This document shows, piece after piece, positions 17,757 through 26,785 of a stretch of DNA of 64,000 bases. Below the pieces are notes generated by a model. It saw only the letters and a program-made list of their open reading frames with translations. It was not told where the DNA came from and ran no database searches. Made by a program: the position numbers and the translations under genes. The stretch spans positions 62,001 through 126,000 of the forward strand of contig JAQUWL010000003.1 in NCBI GenBank assembly GCA_028692875.1, given 5' to 3'. The stretch is from Sulfurospirillaceae bacterium. Its GTDB lineage: Bacteria; Campylobacterota; Campylobacteria; Campylobacterales; Sulfurospirillaceae. Numbering within the stretch: the stretch's first letter is position 1; the number at the start of each line of letters is the position of its first letter.

Positions 17757-19025
17757 TTGAAACTTAGAACTTCACAAACTCAAACTACTAAGCAAAAATT
17801 ATCCTCAACACTTAGAGGATGGCTTCCGATATTGCAATCAAATATCGAAAGTTTGACTGAAACGCTAGAGCCGTTTGTGCAAGAAAATCCATTTATCTAT
17901 GTCAAGCCAGGTAGCGAGAGAGAAGATCAAAAATTTCAAAAAAAAAGTTTTTTCAGTCAAGCTTCCAAAGAGTCTGTTTCGAGTGCTATTGAGGCACTAA
18001 CGGTTGATAAAAAATCACTTTTTCAAGTTCTGTTTGAGCAGATAAATCCACCGCTTTTTCCTACTGAAAAATCACAAAATATTGCCTACGAGATTATAGA
18101 GAATATTAATTCAGAGGGGTATTTTGATAAAGAAGCGATATTTGAAATAGCACAAAAGCTACATGTAGAAGGCTCGGAGGTTGAAAGAGTCAGATCAAGG
18201 TTTTGTTATCTTGAGCCATCTGGCGTTGGGGCGGTAGATTTTAAAGAGGCCTTTTTGTTTCAGCTTGAAGAACAAGATTTGGAAGATAATTGTTACCTTA
18301 TGGTTCAAAAATTAATAGAAAATTTTGAGAATATTGAGTCTTACAGGAAGGAGGAAGGTTTCCAAAAAGCACTTTTAGTTCTGAAAAAATTTAAAAATCC
18401 TCCAGCTGTTGAATATCTTGAGGAGGGGAAGCAAACAATACCTGATATTTTTGTTTATGAGTCTAAAGATGGCATAGAGGTTGCGATTAACGATGCTTAT
18501 TATCCTGAAATAATTATTGACACAGAGGGGCTGGATGATTCTCAAAGTTATGTGGCACAAAAAATTAAAGACGCAAAAGATCTTATCGATGCCCTAGAAA
18601 TGCGCAAAGCAACACTTTATAAAATAGGCTTAATGATAGTTGAATATCAATATGATTTCTTTTTTGGAAAAGCCATTAAGCCTATGAAGCTTAAAGATTT
18701 GGCTGATGATTTAGGGCGTAACCCCTCCACCATTTCAAGAGCAATTTCTGGGAAATACTTGTCTTGCAGTAGGGGCGTAATGCCATTAAAAAAGTTTTTT
18801 GCAACAGCTTTAGAGGAAGATGTTTCTAATAGTGCTATAAAAGAGTACATGTTAGAGCTTGTAAAGTATGAAAATAGCAATAAACCATTAAGTGACTTAA
18901 AAATATTAGAAGCGGTTGAAAAAAAATTTGGGATAAAGATGGTTCGAAGAACTATTACAAAATATCGAAAACAGTTTAATATAGCGAGTTCATCAGAGCG
19001 AAAAAAACTATATCTTTTAAATTAG
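17757..19025 (+). CDS. rpoN: RNA polymerase sigma-54 factor
   Basis: Sigma-54, which in this phylum directs the rod, hook and other middle flagellar genes. Region I is short and Gln/Leu-rich ('MKLRTSQTQTTKQKLSSTLR'), followed by the core-binding domain, the helix-turn-helix ('MKLKDLADDLGRNPSTISRA') and the RpoN box near the C-terminus ('VRRTITKYRKQFNI', a normal variant of ARRTVAKYR). I chose the TTG at 17757, about 10 nt after AGGTAAGG; the TTG at 17748 abuts that site. The flgL gene nearby carries a matching -24/-12 promoter. Confidence 0.95.
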   Translation: MKLRTSQTQTTKQKLSSTLRGWLPILQSNIESLTETLEPFVQENPFIYVKPGSEREDQKFQKKSFFSQASKESVSSAIEALTVDKKSLFQVLFEQINPPLFPTEKSQNIAYEIIENINSEGYFDKEAIFEIAQKLHVEGSEVERVRSRFCYLEPSGVGAVDFKEAFLFQLEEQDLEDNCYLMVQKLIENFENIESYRKEEGFQKALLVLKKFKNPPAVEYLEEGKQTIPDIFVYESKDGIEVAINDAYYPEIIIDTEGLDDSQSYVAQKIKDAKDLIDALEMRKATLYKIGLMIVEYQYDFFFGKAIKPMKLKDLADDLGRNPSTISRAISGKYLSCSRGVMPLKKFFATALEEDVSNSAIKEYMLELVKYENSNKPLSDLKILEAVEKKFGIKMVRRTITKYRKQFNIASSSERKKLYLLN

Positions 19026-19043
19026 CTTCGCATCCAAATCTAT

Positions 19044-19136
19044 TTGAATATAGAAGTTTTCTGAATGCATAATGCTAATGGAAATTTATCGCCAGTTCAG
19101 TATGAAGAAATGTTACTTGGTGGAACGGCTACTTAG
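19044..19136 (+). pseudogene. Remnant of an IS3-family transposase C-terminus
   Basis: Reading in frame from 19044 gives 'LNIEVF', a stop, then 'MHNANGNLSPVQYEEMLLG' and a stop at 19134-19136. This matches the conserved end of IS3-family OrfB transposases ('IEVFYNR...RRH...NG-LSP--YE'). The Asn-Arg-rich segment between the two parts is missing and a neighbouring frame just before reads 'LFEY', so both a frameshift and a deletion are likely. No inverted terminal repeats or other transposase parts remain. It lies between rpoN and tRNA-Leu, a common insertion target. Confidence 0.7.
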
Positions 19137-19183
19137 AATATTTTATTTTGTGTATGACACAGGGCTTACAGATTAAGTTAGGA

Positions 19184-19268
19184 TGGTACCTGAGGCCGGA
19201 CTCGAACCGGCACATGTCTCCATACTAGATTTTGAGTCTAGCGCGTCTACCAATTTCACCACTCAGGC
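19184..19268 (-). tRNA. tRNA-Leu (anticodon CAA)
   Basis: 85-nt tRNA with encoded CCA. The acceptor stem GCCTGAG pairs with CTCAGGT (one G-U); the anticodon arm is CTAGA-CTCAAAA-TCTAG, giving anticodon CAA; a short variable arm and the T-loop GGTTCGAGTCC follow. It decodes UUG. Confidence 0.95.
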
Positions 19269-19296
19269 ACTTAATTTTAAGGATGGAATTTTACAT

Positions 19297-19339
19297 AAAA
19301 AAAGCTTAAAGTAGCGTTAACGACCACTTTAAGCTTTTA
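19297..19339 (-). terminator. Terminator of hup
   Basis: Inverted repeat AAAAGCTTAAAGT...ACTTTAAGCTTTT (left arm about 19300-19312, right arm 19326-19338) with an inner CGTTAACG palindrome, immediately after the hup stop, followed on the minus strand by a T-run. Confidence 0.75.
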
Positions 19340-19350
19340 TAAAAATCGAG

Positions 19351-19629
19351 TTAAGCTTTAGCTACGCAATCTTTGAGTTTTTTGCCAACTTTAAACTTTA
19401 CAGCAGTTGTTTTAGGTACATTAACAACTTTTGTTGTTCCTGGTACTCTAGCCTTTCTAGCTGCCCTAGCTGCCGTACTGAATGTACCAAAGCCAATAAA
19501 GCTTACATTTTTGCCAGCTACTAAAGCTTCGCCGATTACCTCAAGTGCTGAATCTACAGCTTTTTGAGTATCTTTTTTTGAAAGACCAGCCTTCTCGGCT
19601 ACTGCTTGGATAAACTCTGCTTTTTTCAT
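19351..19629 (-). CDS. hup: DNA-binding protein HU
   Basis: Histone-like dimeric nucleoid protein of 92 residues. The dimerisation helices ('MKKAEFIQAVAEKAGLSKKD') and the DNA-binding arm ending 'VPKTTAVKFKVGKKLKD' are clear; the arm has 'RAARKARVPGTTKVVNVP' in place of the common RxGRNP form. A strong AAGGAATT ribosome binding site precedes the ATG. It is monocistronic, with its own terminator. Confidence 0.95.
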   Translation of the reverse strand: MKKAEFIQAVAEKAGLSKKDTQKAVDSALEVIGEALVAGKNVSFIGFGTFSTAARAARKARVPGTTKVVNVPKTTAVKFKVGKKLKDCVAKA

Positions 19630-19740
19630 CTGAATTCCTTGTAGGGTGTTGTAATGCGGTCATTGTACAATTTTTTTTTGTAAAAGACAATAATATTTTT
19701 TAAAAAATTAAATAATATGGCGAAATAGACGATATTTTGT

Positions 19741-19760
19741 TGAAGGAATTATATTTGCTT
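19741..19760 (+). promoter_or_regulatory. Sigma-54 (-24/-12) promoter of flgL
   Basis: GG at 19745-19746 and GC at 19757-19758 are separated by exactly 10 bases, within GGAATTATATTTGCTT. This fits the RpoN consensus as used by Campylobacter flagellar genes (GGAA...TTGCTT), about 32 bases before the flgL ATG at 19792. rpoN itself is 0.7 kb upstream. Confidence 0.75.
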
Positions 19761-19791
19761 CAAAAACGAAAGCAATAATTAGGAGTTTGTC

Positions 19792-21843
19792 ATGAGGGTA
19801 ACAGATACGCTTTTTTATACAACAACAATAAACGATTATAATAGGTCAATGAAGAGCATTTACGACATCAATCAGCAAATGTCCTCTGGTCAAAACATAC
19901 AAAACAGCTATGAAGATACTGGAATATATGTTGATACAATGCGACTAGATAGTGAAATAAATATATTAGAGCAAGTAAAAAAAAGCTCAAGCAAGGCACA
20001 AACATTTGCACAAAATACAGATAGTGTACTAAATCAATTTTCTCTAGATTTGGACAAATTTAAGACAAAGCTTATTCAAGCATCTACCGAAACAAATTCT
20101 GCCTCAAGCTTGGAGGCTATAGCAAATGAGCTTGAAGCTCTAAAAACACATATGATTACGCTTGGAAATACTTCTATAAATGGGCAGTTTTTGTTCTCTG
20201 GTTCTGACGTCAATACGAAACCACTTTCGAATGATGGTATATATAATGGCAACGATCAACAACTAAAAACCATTGTGGGTTCTGGTGTACAACTTCCTTA
20301 TAATATCGACGGGGAAACACTATTTCTAGGAAGAGATGGCGAGTATAACAAAATTGTCTCAACCAATGTTAGAATGCTTGATAAAACCGAACTCGCTGAA
20401 ACCGGAAAAGAGCTTTATCTTACTGTCGACAATACTGTTGCAGACCTAGTCGGAGATGATGGTAACGATATAACTATAAGTGGTGATGCTGTTTTTTATC
20501 TATCTGGGAAAAATGGCTCTGGAGATACGTTTAACACTAAAATTGTTATGTCAAATAGTGATAAAGTCTCAGAACTGCTTGAAAAAATAGGACAAGCCTA
20601 TGGAAACACAAGCTCGGTAAGCGTTGTTGATGTGGCACTAAACAAATATGGACAAATAGAGGTAAAAGACTCAATAAAGGGTAACTCTTTATTGGAGATG
20701 AATCTTTTTGGAGCGGTTGATAGGGATGTTGCTGTTGCTGGAACAACCGAAGATGCTGATATTGCAAATATTTTGCCTGCCACGACAGATGTTGATAATT
20801 TATTGACATCAGCAGATGTTGAAATCATTGAGTTTAACAAAAGTGGTTTTGTTTTTCCATCTGGTGTTAATGAGGCAATGGCTGGTGGCAGGGTTATGTT
20901 TGAAAAAGACGGAAATATACTAAAAGGAAATGCTTCTCAAATTGTCACAGCAACAAATACATTTGCAAACTCTTCAACAAAGTTGATAGAGACGGCTGGA
21001 ACAGCAAGTTTGGATGGCAAAGTTTTGGAATTATCCTTTGCTGACAGACTTGGCAATGCAAAAACTGGAAGAGTAAATTTGCTAGATGCTGGTTCAACTT
21101 TTCAAATCGACTATAATAACGATGGATATTATCTAGACGCAAATGAAACCGCTATTGATATATTTGGTGCTGATGGAAATGCTACGCCAGCATATGAGAT
21201 GACATACCAACAGCTAAGCGATATTGTTTCGATTGCCATCTCAAATACAGTTCCTGCTGGAAATACCGTTGCAGACTATAACACAGCCATTACAGATGCA
21301 AATCGATACATAACGGTAGGTTTGGACTATAGAGGCACAATGGTTATTGAGGATAAAAATGCTACTTCAACTTTGGCAAGTTTTTCGCTATATGACACTG
21401 ACTCCACCACATACGATGGTGCAACGTCTTCGGCTTTTTCTTTTATGTCTTCTGACTCGGTTGCAATTCAAGATCCATATATTGATTTTTTCAAAGACCT
21501 TGATGATATGATTGAGGCGGTTAGAAATGGAAATTATAGAATGGATGGCGATTTTGACGACCCAAGAAATAAGGGAATGCAAAATGCGCTTAGTAGAATC
21601 GATCAGCTAATGTCACATGTAGTCAAAGAGCATACAAAGATAGGTGCATATTCAAATTCGCTTTTGGCTGCTAATGACAGAGCAACCCTTTTGAGTGTTA
21701 ATGTCCAGACTGTTCGCTCTGAAATAGCAGATGTTGATGTTGCAGAGGCTTATATGAAATTTACACAATTGTCCAATAACTATCAAGCGATGCTCTCAAC
21801 TATAGCAAAAATCAACTCTATGTCGCTACTGAACTACATGTAG
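19792..21843 (+). CDS. flgL: Flagellar hook-filament junction protein FlgL (HAP3)
   Basis: Forms the junction between hook and filament. The coiled N-terminus ('MRVTDTLFYTTTINDYNRSMKSI...QQMSSGQNIQ') and C-terminus ('VRSEIADVDVAEAYMKFTQLSNNYQAMLSTIAKINSMSLLNYM') are flagellin-like and pair in the assembled structure. The protein is 683 residues, about twice the enterobacterial length; the excess is a Thr/Asp/Gly-rich central domain (about 200-560) as seen in Campylobacter FlgL, exposed on the surface. AGGAG precedes the ATG and a sigma-54 promoter lies upstream. It shows no sign of internal repeats. Confidence 0.93.
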   Translation: MRVTDTLFYTTTINDYNRSMKSIYDINQQMSSGQNIQNSYEDTGIYVDTMRLDSEINILEQVKKSSSKAQTFAQNTDSVLNQFSLDLDKFKTKLIQASTETNSASSLEAIANELEALKTHMITLGNTSINGQFLFSGSDVNTKPLSNDGIYNGNDQQLKTIVGSGVQLPYNIDGETLFLGRDGEYNKIVSTNVRMLDKTELAETGKELYLTVDNTVADLVGDDGNDITISGDAVFYLSGKNGSGDTFNTKIVMSNSDKVSELLEKIGQAYGNTSSVSVVDVALNKYGQIEVKDSIKGNSLLEMNLFGAVDRDVAVAGTTEDADIANILPATTDVDNLLTSADVEIIEFNKSGFVFPSGVNEAMAGGRVMFEKDGNILKGNASQIVTATNTFANSSTKLIETAGTASLDGKVLELSFADRLGNAKTGRVNLLDAGSTFQIDYNNDGYYLDANETAIDIFGADGNATPAYEMTYQQLSDIVSIAISNTVPAGNTVADYNTAITDANRYITVGLDYRGTMVIEDKNATSTLASFSLYDTDSTTYDGATSSAFSFMSSDSVAIQDPYIDFFKDLDDMIEAVRNGNYRMDGDFDDPRNKGMQNALSRIDQLMSHVVKEHTKIGAYSNSLLAANDRATLLSVNVQTVRSEIADVDVAEAYMKFTQLSNNYQAMLSTIAKINSMSLLNYM

Positions 21844-21851
21844 ATTTTTGT

Positions 21852-21857
21852 TATAAT
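21852..21857 (+). promoter_or_regulatory. Extended -10 promoter of ftsK
   Basis: TGTTATAAT (extended -10, hexamer 21852-21857) in the 48-base flgL/ftsK gap, placing the start of transcription near 21864, ahead of the AAAAGGA ribosome binding site at 21878-21884. Confidence 0.6.
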
Positions 21858-21890
21858 ACTAGTTTAGTAAGTACAGTAAAAGGATTTGTT

Positions 21891-24005
21891 ATATTAAAAG
21901 AGACAATATTTATTATTTTTGTTGCGACCGCTCTTTTCCTAGGAGTTTCTACCATCTTGCCAGATGCTTCCATAGTTGGAAAGTACGGTGCTTATGCGGG
22001 AGGCTTAAATAAAAATCTGTTTGGCTATGTTGCTTTTATTTATCCTTTTTTTATTTTAATTCCTGGTTTTTTCGTCTACAAGGATCAAGCATTAACGCAG
22101 AGACGAGCAGAGATTACACTTAGTTTTTTGCTAATGGTTTTTGCTATTTTAATGCTTCAAGCCATTACTGCAGAGAATGAATTTAGTGGATATGTTGGAG
22201 CTTCCATAGTGGAGATGCTAAAAACACTCGTTGGTATTATGGGTGTTTGGATTTTTATCGCCTCTGTTGCTTTGCTTTCTATGAGCATTTTGCTTGAGAT
22301 TGGTTTTTATGAGATGTTTGCCTCAGTAAGACCTTCTTTTACCGCAAAAAATAGTGTTGATGAAGATGAAGATTTTCCGACAAGCAACAATGCTATTAAA
22401 ATATCCAAAGTTAGTGAAAAAAGAAAACAAAAAGAGGAAGAAGATATCCCTTTTGATGATGTTGATACATCTGTTGAGAGTGGCGAGGATGTAGAAAAAA
22501 GCACACGCAAAAAAGAGCATAAAAAAGTTGAGATTTTAAATGAAGTTGAAGAGAATAAAAAAATCCTTGCTCAAATAGAGCAGGGCGAATGTGATAAGCC
22601 AAAGGATTATAAACTTCCTCCGCTTTCATTTTTAGCTTCTGCTCCTACTGGCAAAACAACACATATGAGCGAAAACGAGATAGATAGGAAGATTGCTGAT
22701 TTGCTAGATAAGCTACGAAGATTTAAAATAGACGGCGATATCGTAAGAACATATTCTGGTCCAGTTGTGACAACATTTGAGTTCAGACCAGCCCCACATG
22801 TAAAGGTTTCACGCATATTAACCCTTCAAGACGATTTGGCGATGGCATTAAAGGCTAAAACTATCCGTATTCAAGCACCAATTCCTGGTAAAGATGTTGT
22901 TGGTATTGAGGTTCCAAACCAAAAGATTGACACGATTTATCTTAAGGAGATTTTGGAGAGTGATATATTTCAAAAATCTTCATCTCCACTAACGATTGTT
23001 TTGGGCAAGGATATTGTTGGAAACGCTTTCGTTACTGATTTGAAAAAATTGCCCCATCTTCTTATAGCTGGAACAACCGGTAGTGGAAAAAGCGTGGGCA
23101 TCAATGCGATGCTGTTGTCGCTTTTGTATCGCAACTCTCCAGACACCTTGCGTTTTTTAATGATAGACCCAAAGATGTTAGAGTTTTCTATATACAATGA
23201 CATTCCCCATCTTTTAACGCCTGTAATAACAAAGCCAAAACAGGCCATTCTTGCTCTGTCTAACATGGTAAATGAGATGGAGCGACGCTACCAGATTATG
23301 AGTCGCTCAAAAACCAAAAATATCGAAGGATATAATGAAAAAGCCAAAAAAATAGGGCTAGAGCCATTGCCTTATATAGTTGTTATCATTGATGAGTTGG
23401 CGGATTTGATGATGACAAGCGGAAAGGACGTAGAGTTTTATATAGCACGTCTTGCTCAAATGGCAAGAGCGAGCGGAATACATCTTATAGTGGCTACTCA
23501 ACGCCCATCCGTTGATGTTGTGACTGGTCTTATCAAGGCAAATCTTCCATCTCGAATCAGTTTTAAAGTTGGGCAAAAAATAGACTCTAAAGTTATCCTA
23601 GATGCTCAAGGTGCAGACTCGCTTTTGGGTAACGGGGATATGCTTTTTACGCCTCCGGGAACTTCTGGACTTATACGTCTACATGCGCCATATACAAGCG
23701 AGGATGAGATAGACAAAGTAGTGGAGTATCTAAAAAAACAAAGACCTGTAAAATATGACGAAAGCTTTTTAAAAGACAATGAAGAGAGTGCGTTCTCATC
23801 TGGTGGTGGCGAAAGTGGTGGAGATATTGATGAGCTTTTTGAAGATGCAAAGGCAATTGTTCAAAATGAGAGAAAAAGCTCTATTAGCTATATTCAAAGA
23901 CGCTTGCAAATTGGATACAACCGTGCGGCTCGTATCGTTGAGCAATTAGAAGCTATGGGCATAGTGTCTGCACAAAACTCAAAAGGACAGAGAGAAATAC
24001 TTTAG
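21891..24005 (+). CDS. ftsK: DNA translocase FtsK
   Basis: Membrane-anchored DNA pump at the division septum that moves chromosome ends and activates dimer resolution. From 21891 it has four hydrophobic segments, an acidic/Lys-rich linker, the alpha/beta motor with Walker A '[10 protein letters not shown]' and Walker B '[12 protein letters not shown]', and a C-terminal gamma winged helix ('[22 protein letters not shown]'). The start is odd: the frame is open from flgL but has no ATG, GTG or TTG before 21957. AAAAGGA sits 6 nt before an ATA at 21891, which would include the first membrane helix ('[18 protein letters not shown]'). A TTG start at 21957 would lose that helix. Confidence 0.9.
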   Translation: MLKETIFIIFVATALFLGVSTILPDASIVGKYGAYAGGLNKNLFGYVAFIYPFFILIPGFFVYKDQALTQRRAEITLSFLLMVFAILMLQAITAENEFSGYVGASIVEMLKTLVGIMGVWIFIASVALLSMSILLEIGFYEMFASVRPSFTAKNSVDEDEDFPTSNNAIKISKVSEKRKQKEEEDIPFDDVDTSVESGEDVEKSTRKKEHKKVEILNEVEENKKILAQIEQGECDKPKDYKLPPLSFLASAPTGKTTHMSENEIDRKIADLLDKLRRFKIDGDIVRTYSGPVVTTFEFRPAPHVKVSRILTLQDDLAMALKAKTIRIQAPIPGKDVVGIEVPNQKIDTIYLKEILESDIFQKSSSPLTIVLGKDIVGNAFVTDLKKLPHLLIAGTTGSGKSVGINAMLLSLLYRNSPDTLRFLMIDPKMLEFSIYNDIPHLLTPVITKPKQAILALSNMVNEMERRYQIMSRSKTKNIEGYNEKAKKIGLEPLPYIVVIIDELADLMMTSGKDVEFYIARLAQMARASGIHLIVATQRPSVDVVTGLIKANLPSRISFKVGQKIDSKVILDAQGADSLLGNGDMLFTPPGTSGLIRLHAPYTSEDEIDKVVEYLKKQRPVKYDESFLKDNEESAFSSGGGESGGDIDELFEDAKAIVQNERKSSISYIQRRLQIGYNRAARIVEQLEAMGIVSAQNSKGQREIL

Positions 24006-24013
24006 GAGAAGAG

Positions 24014-26572
24014 ATGGATTTTTTAAAATTATATAAAGAAGAAGTTGAAGATAGGGCAAAAAGAGGCGTTCCTCCTTTGCCACTTGATGCACAAAAAACA
24101 GCACAGGTTGTTGAATTACTCAAAAAAGAAGAGGGTGATCAGGATTTTTTATTTTCTCTTCTTGCAAATTGTGTTCCACCTGGCGTGGATGAGGCAGCCT
24201 ATGTTAAAGCGGCTTTTTTAAATGATGTAGTACAAAAAAAAGTTACATGTAAGGCTATCGATGCCATAAAGGCTGTTGAGCTTTTAGGAACAATGTTTGG
24301 TGGATACAATGTCCAGCCTCTGGTGGACGCTCTTAGCTCGTCAGACAAGTTAATAGCAAATACAGCTTGCAATGCTCTTAAAAAGATTGTTTTGGTTTAT
24401 GGCTCTTTTAATGACATCGAAAAACTCTCCAAAACAAATCCTTACGCCAAAGAAGTTATGCTCTCTTGGGCAAACGCTGAGTGGTTTACATGTAAAGAGC
24501 CTTTGGCTGAAAAAATCACTGTTGCAGTACTTAAAGTTGCAGGCGAAACAAATACGGATGACCTAAGTCCAGCAAGTGAAGCTTTTACAAGAAGTGATAT
24601 ACCCCTACATGCCAATGCGATGCTTGTGAAGCGTCTTTCTGGCTCTATCGAAAAGATTAAAGAGCTTATAGCTCTTGGACATGAGGTTGCTTATGTTGGC
24701 GATGTTGTAGGTACTGGAAGTAGTCGAAAATCAGGTATTAACTCTATTCAATGGTGGATAGGAAGAGATATCCCACATGTGCCCAATAAAAAAACAGGCG
24801 GAATAATCCTTGGAACAACCATCGCACCTATATTTTTCAATACCGCCGAGGATAGTGGTGCATTGCCGATAGAAGTCAATGTGGAAGACTTAGAGACAGG
24901 GGATATTATTGATATTTATCCTCTTTTGGGGAAAATGGAAAAAAATGGAAAAACGATTGCAACTTTCAAGCTCTCTCCAAATACAATAGCTGACGAATAC
25001 AGAGCGGGGGGAAGAATTCCTCTTATTATCGGACGTGGGCTTACCATGAAAGCACGTGCAAGTTTGGGTATGGGAGATGAAGATATTTTTGCTAAAGCTC
25101 AGCAACCCGAAGTTAAAGAAAATATCGGCTATACCTTGGCACAAAAGATGGTAGGTCGTGCGTGTGGAGTGGAAGGCGTTAGAGCTAACATGTACGTTGA
25201 GCCTCAGACGCTAACAGTAGGTTCTCAAGATACAACAGGACCAATGACAAGAGATGAGATAAAAGAGTTGGCAGCTCTTGGTTTTACTGCGGATTTGGTA
25301 ATGCAAAGTTTTTGCCATACGGCAGCATATCCAAAGCCTAGCGATGTGAAACTTCATCATACTTTGCCAAATTTTATAACATCAAGAGGTGGCGTGAGTT
25401 TGAAAGCTGGAGATGGGGTTATCCACTCTTGGCTGAACCGAATGGTTCTTCCTGATACAGTTGGCACAGGTGGAGATAGTCATACACGTTTTCCTATTGG
25501 TATTTCGTTTCCAGCAGGCTCAGGTCTTGTTGCTTTTGCAGCAGTTACAGGAAGTATGCCACTAAATATGCCAGAGTCTGTATTGGTGCGTTTTAAGGGC
25601 AATTTGCAATCTGGTATCACGCTTCGCGACCTTGTAAATGCGATTCCTTACTATGCTATCAAAAAAGGACTTTTAACTGTTCCTAAGAAGAACAAGAAAA
25701 ATGTCTTTGCGGGACGTATATTGGAGATAGAAGGCTTGCCTGATTTGAAGGTTGAACAAGCTTTTGAATTAAGCGATGCAAGTGCGGAAAGAAGTGCGGC
25801 AGCTTGTACAGTAGCGCTCAATCCTGAGCCTATCGTTGAGTATCTAAAATCCAACATAACTCTTCTTGAGTCAATGGTAAAAGCTGGATATGGAGATGCA
25901 GTAACTATACAAAAAAGAGCTGACAAGATGAAAGAGTGGATTTCCAATCCAAAGCTTCTCAAAGCCGATAAAAACGCACAATACGCTGAAATTATTGAGA
26001 TTGATTTAAATGAAATTAAAGAGCCTATTTTAGCGTGTCCAAATGACCCTGATGATGTCGCAACGCTGAGTGAAATTTTAGCCGATGACAATCGTCCTAA
26101 AAAAATAGATGAAGTTTTTGTAGGAAGCTGTATGACGAACATCGGTCACTATCGAGCACTTGGGGAGGTTTTAAGAGGCGAGGGTAAGGTTCCCGCTACT
26201 CTTTGGATAGCACCTCCAACAAAGATGGATAAAGCTCAGCTTGTCGAAGAGGGATATTACGCACTTTTTGGCTCAGCCGGTGCTCGTATCGAAATCCCTG
26301 GATGCTCTCTTTGTATGGGCAATCAAGCAAGTGTGCGTGAAGGTGCTGTTGTATTTTCTACTTCAACAAGAAACTTTGACAATCGAATGGGATTAAACTC
26401 AAAAGTTTATCTTGGCAGTGCCGAGCTAGCAGCATTATGTGCACTTTTGGGACGTCTTCCGAGTGTTGAAGAGTATATGAGCTTAGTTCCTAAAAAGCTA
26501 GCAGGAAAGACGGATAAAGTTTATCAATATCTCAATTTTAATCTTATAGAAGATTATCGTCTGGAGAACTAG
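24014..26572 (+). CDS. acnB: Aconitate hydratase B / 2-methylisocitrate dehydratase
   Basis: Interconverts citrate and isocitrate in the TCA cycle. At 852 residues it has the AcnB domain order: N-terminal HEAT-like region ('[26 protein letters not shown]'), the swivel domain ('[23 protein letters not shown]'), and the catalytic core. The three cluster-binding cysteines are placed as expected: '[14 protein letters not shown]' and the later '[10 protein letters not shown]'. AGGAGAAG precedes the ATG, and a strong terminator follows. Confidence 0.97.
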   Translation: MDFLKLYKEEVEDRAKRGVPPLPLDAQKTAQVVELLKKEEGDQDFLFSLLANCVPPGVDEAAYVKAAFLNDVVQKKVTCKAIDAIKAVELLGTMFGGYNVQPLVDALSSSDKLIANTACNALKKIVLVYGSFNDIEKLSKTNPYAKEVMLSWANAEWFTCKEPLAEKITVAVLKVAGETNTDDLSPASEAFTRSDIPLHANAMLVKRLSGSIEKIKELIALGHEVAYVGDVVGTGSSRKSGINSIQWWIGRDIPHVPNKKTGGIILGTTIAPIFFNTAEDSGALPIEVNVEDLETGDIIDIYPLLGKMEKNGKTIATFKLSPNTIADEYRAGGRIPLIIGRGLTMKARASLGMGDEDIFAKAQQPEVKENIGYTLAQKMVGRACGVEGVRANMYVEPQTLTVGSQDTTGPMTRDEIKELAALGFTADLVMQSFCHTAAYPKPSDVKLHHTLPNFITSRGGVSLKAGDGVIHSWLNRMVLPDTVGTGGDSHTRFPIGISFPAGSGLVAFAAVTGSMPLNMPESVLVRFKGNLQSGITLRDLVNAIPYYAIKKGLLTVPKKNKKNVFAGRILEIEGLPDLKVEQAFELSDASAERSAAACTVALNPEPIVEYLKSNITLLESMVKAGYGDAVTIQKRADKMKEWISNPKLLKADKNAQYAEIIEIDLNEIKEPILACPNDPDDVATLSEILADDNRPKKIDEVFVGSCMTNIGHYRALGEVLRGEGKVPATLWIAPPTKMDKAQLVEEGYYALFGSAGARIEIPGCSLCMGNQASVREGAVVFSTSTRNFDNRMGLNSKVYLGSAELAALCALLGRLPSVEEYMSLVPKKLAGKTDKVYQYLNFNLIEDYRLEN

Positions 26573-26576
26573 AAAT

Positions 26577-26604
26577 AAAGAGCCACTTCGAAGGGTGGCT
26601 CTTT
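26577..26604 (+). terminator. Terminator of acnB
   Basis: Perfect 10-bp stem AAAGAGCCAC (26577-26586) / GTGGCTCTTT (26595-26604) with an 8-base loop, directly after the acnB stop, followed by T-rich sequence. Confidence 0.85.
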
Positions 26605-26626
26605 GCATTTTAAGTATTTTTAAAAA

Positions 26627-26704
26627 TGGTCGGAGTGACAGGACTTGAACCTGCGACCTCTACCACCCCAAGGTAGCACGCTAGCCAGACTGCGCTACAC
26701 CCCG
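26627..26704 (-). tRNA. tRNA-Pro (anticodon GGG)
   Basis: 78-nt tRNA with encoded CCA. The acceptor CGGGGTG pairs with CACTCCG; the anticodon arm is CTACC-TTGGGGT-GGTAG, giving anticodon GGG; the T-arm contains GGTTCAAGTCC. It is transcribed away from the radical SAM gene. Confidence 0.95.
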
Positions 26705-26752
26705 ACACATTTAATAAGTGCAATTTTAACAAAGATAACTAAAAACTTTTAT

Positions 26753-26782
26753 TATAATACCATCAAAAATACAAAATGGTAT
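26753..26782 (+). promoter_or_regulatory. Promoter and leader hairpin of the radical SAM gene
   Basis: TATAAT at 26753-26758 is a good -10. An inverted repeat ATACCAT (26757-26763) / ATGGTAT (26776-26782), with a 12-base A-rich loop, ends 3 bases before the ATG at 26786. Placed there it could act on translation initiation or as an operator; no ordinary Shine-Dalgarno is visible. Confidence 0.45.
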
Positions 26783-26785
26783 ATT

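Noticed and set aside
25651-26142. 163-codon open frame antisense to acnB
   Set aside because: Shadow of a highly conserved gene; no ribosome binding site or known protein pattern.
26645-26785. N-terminal extension of the radical SAM gene
   Set aside because: This open stretch is antisense to tRNA-Pro; the ATG at 26786 sits after the promoter and gives the family's normal start.
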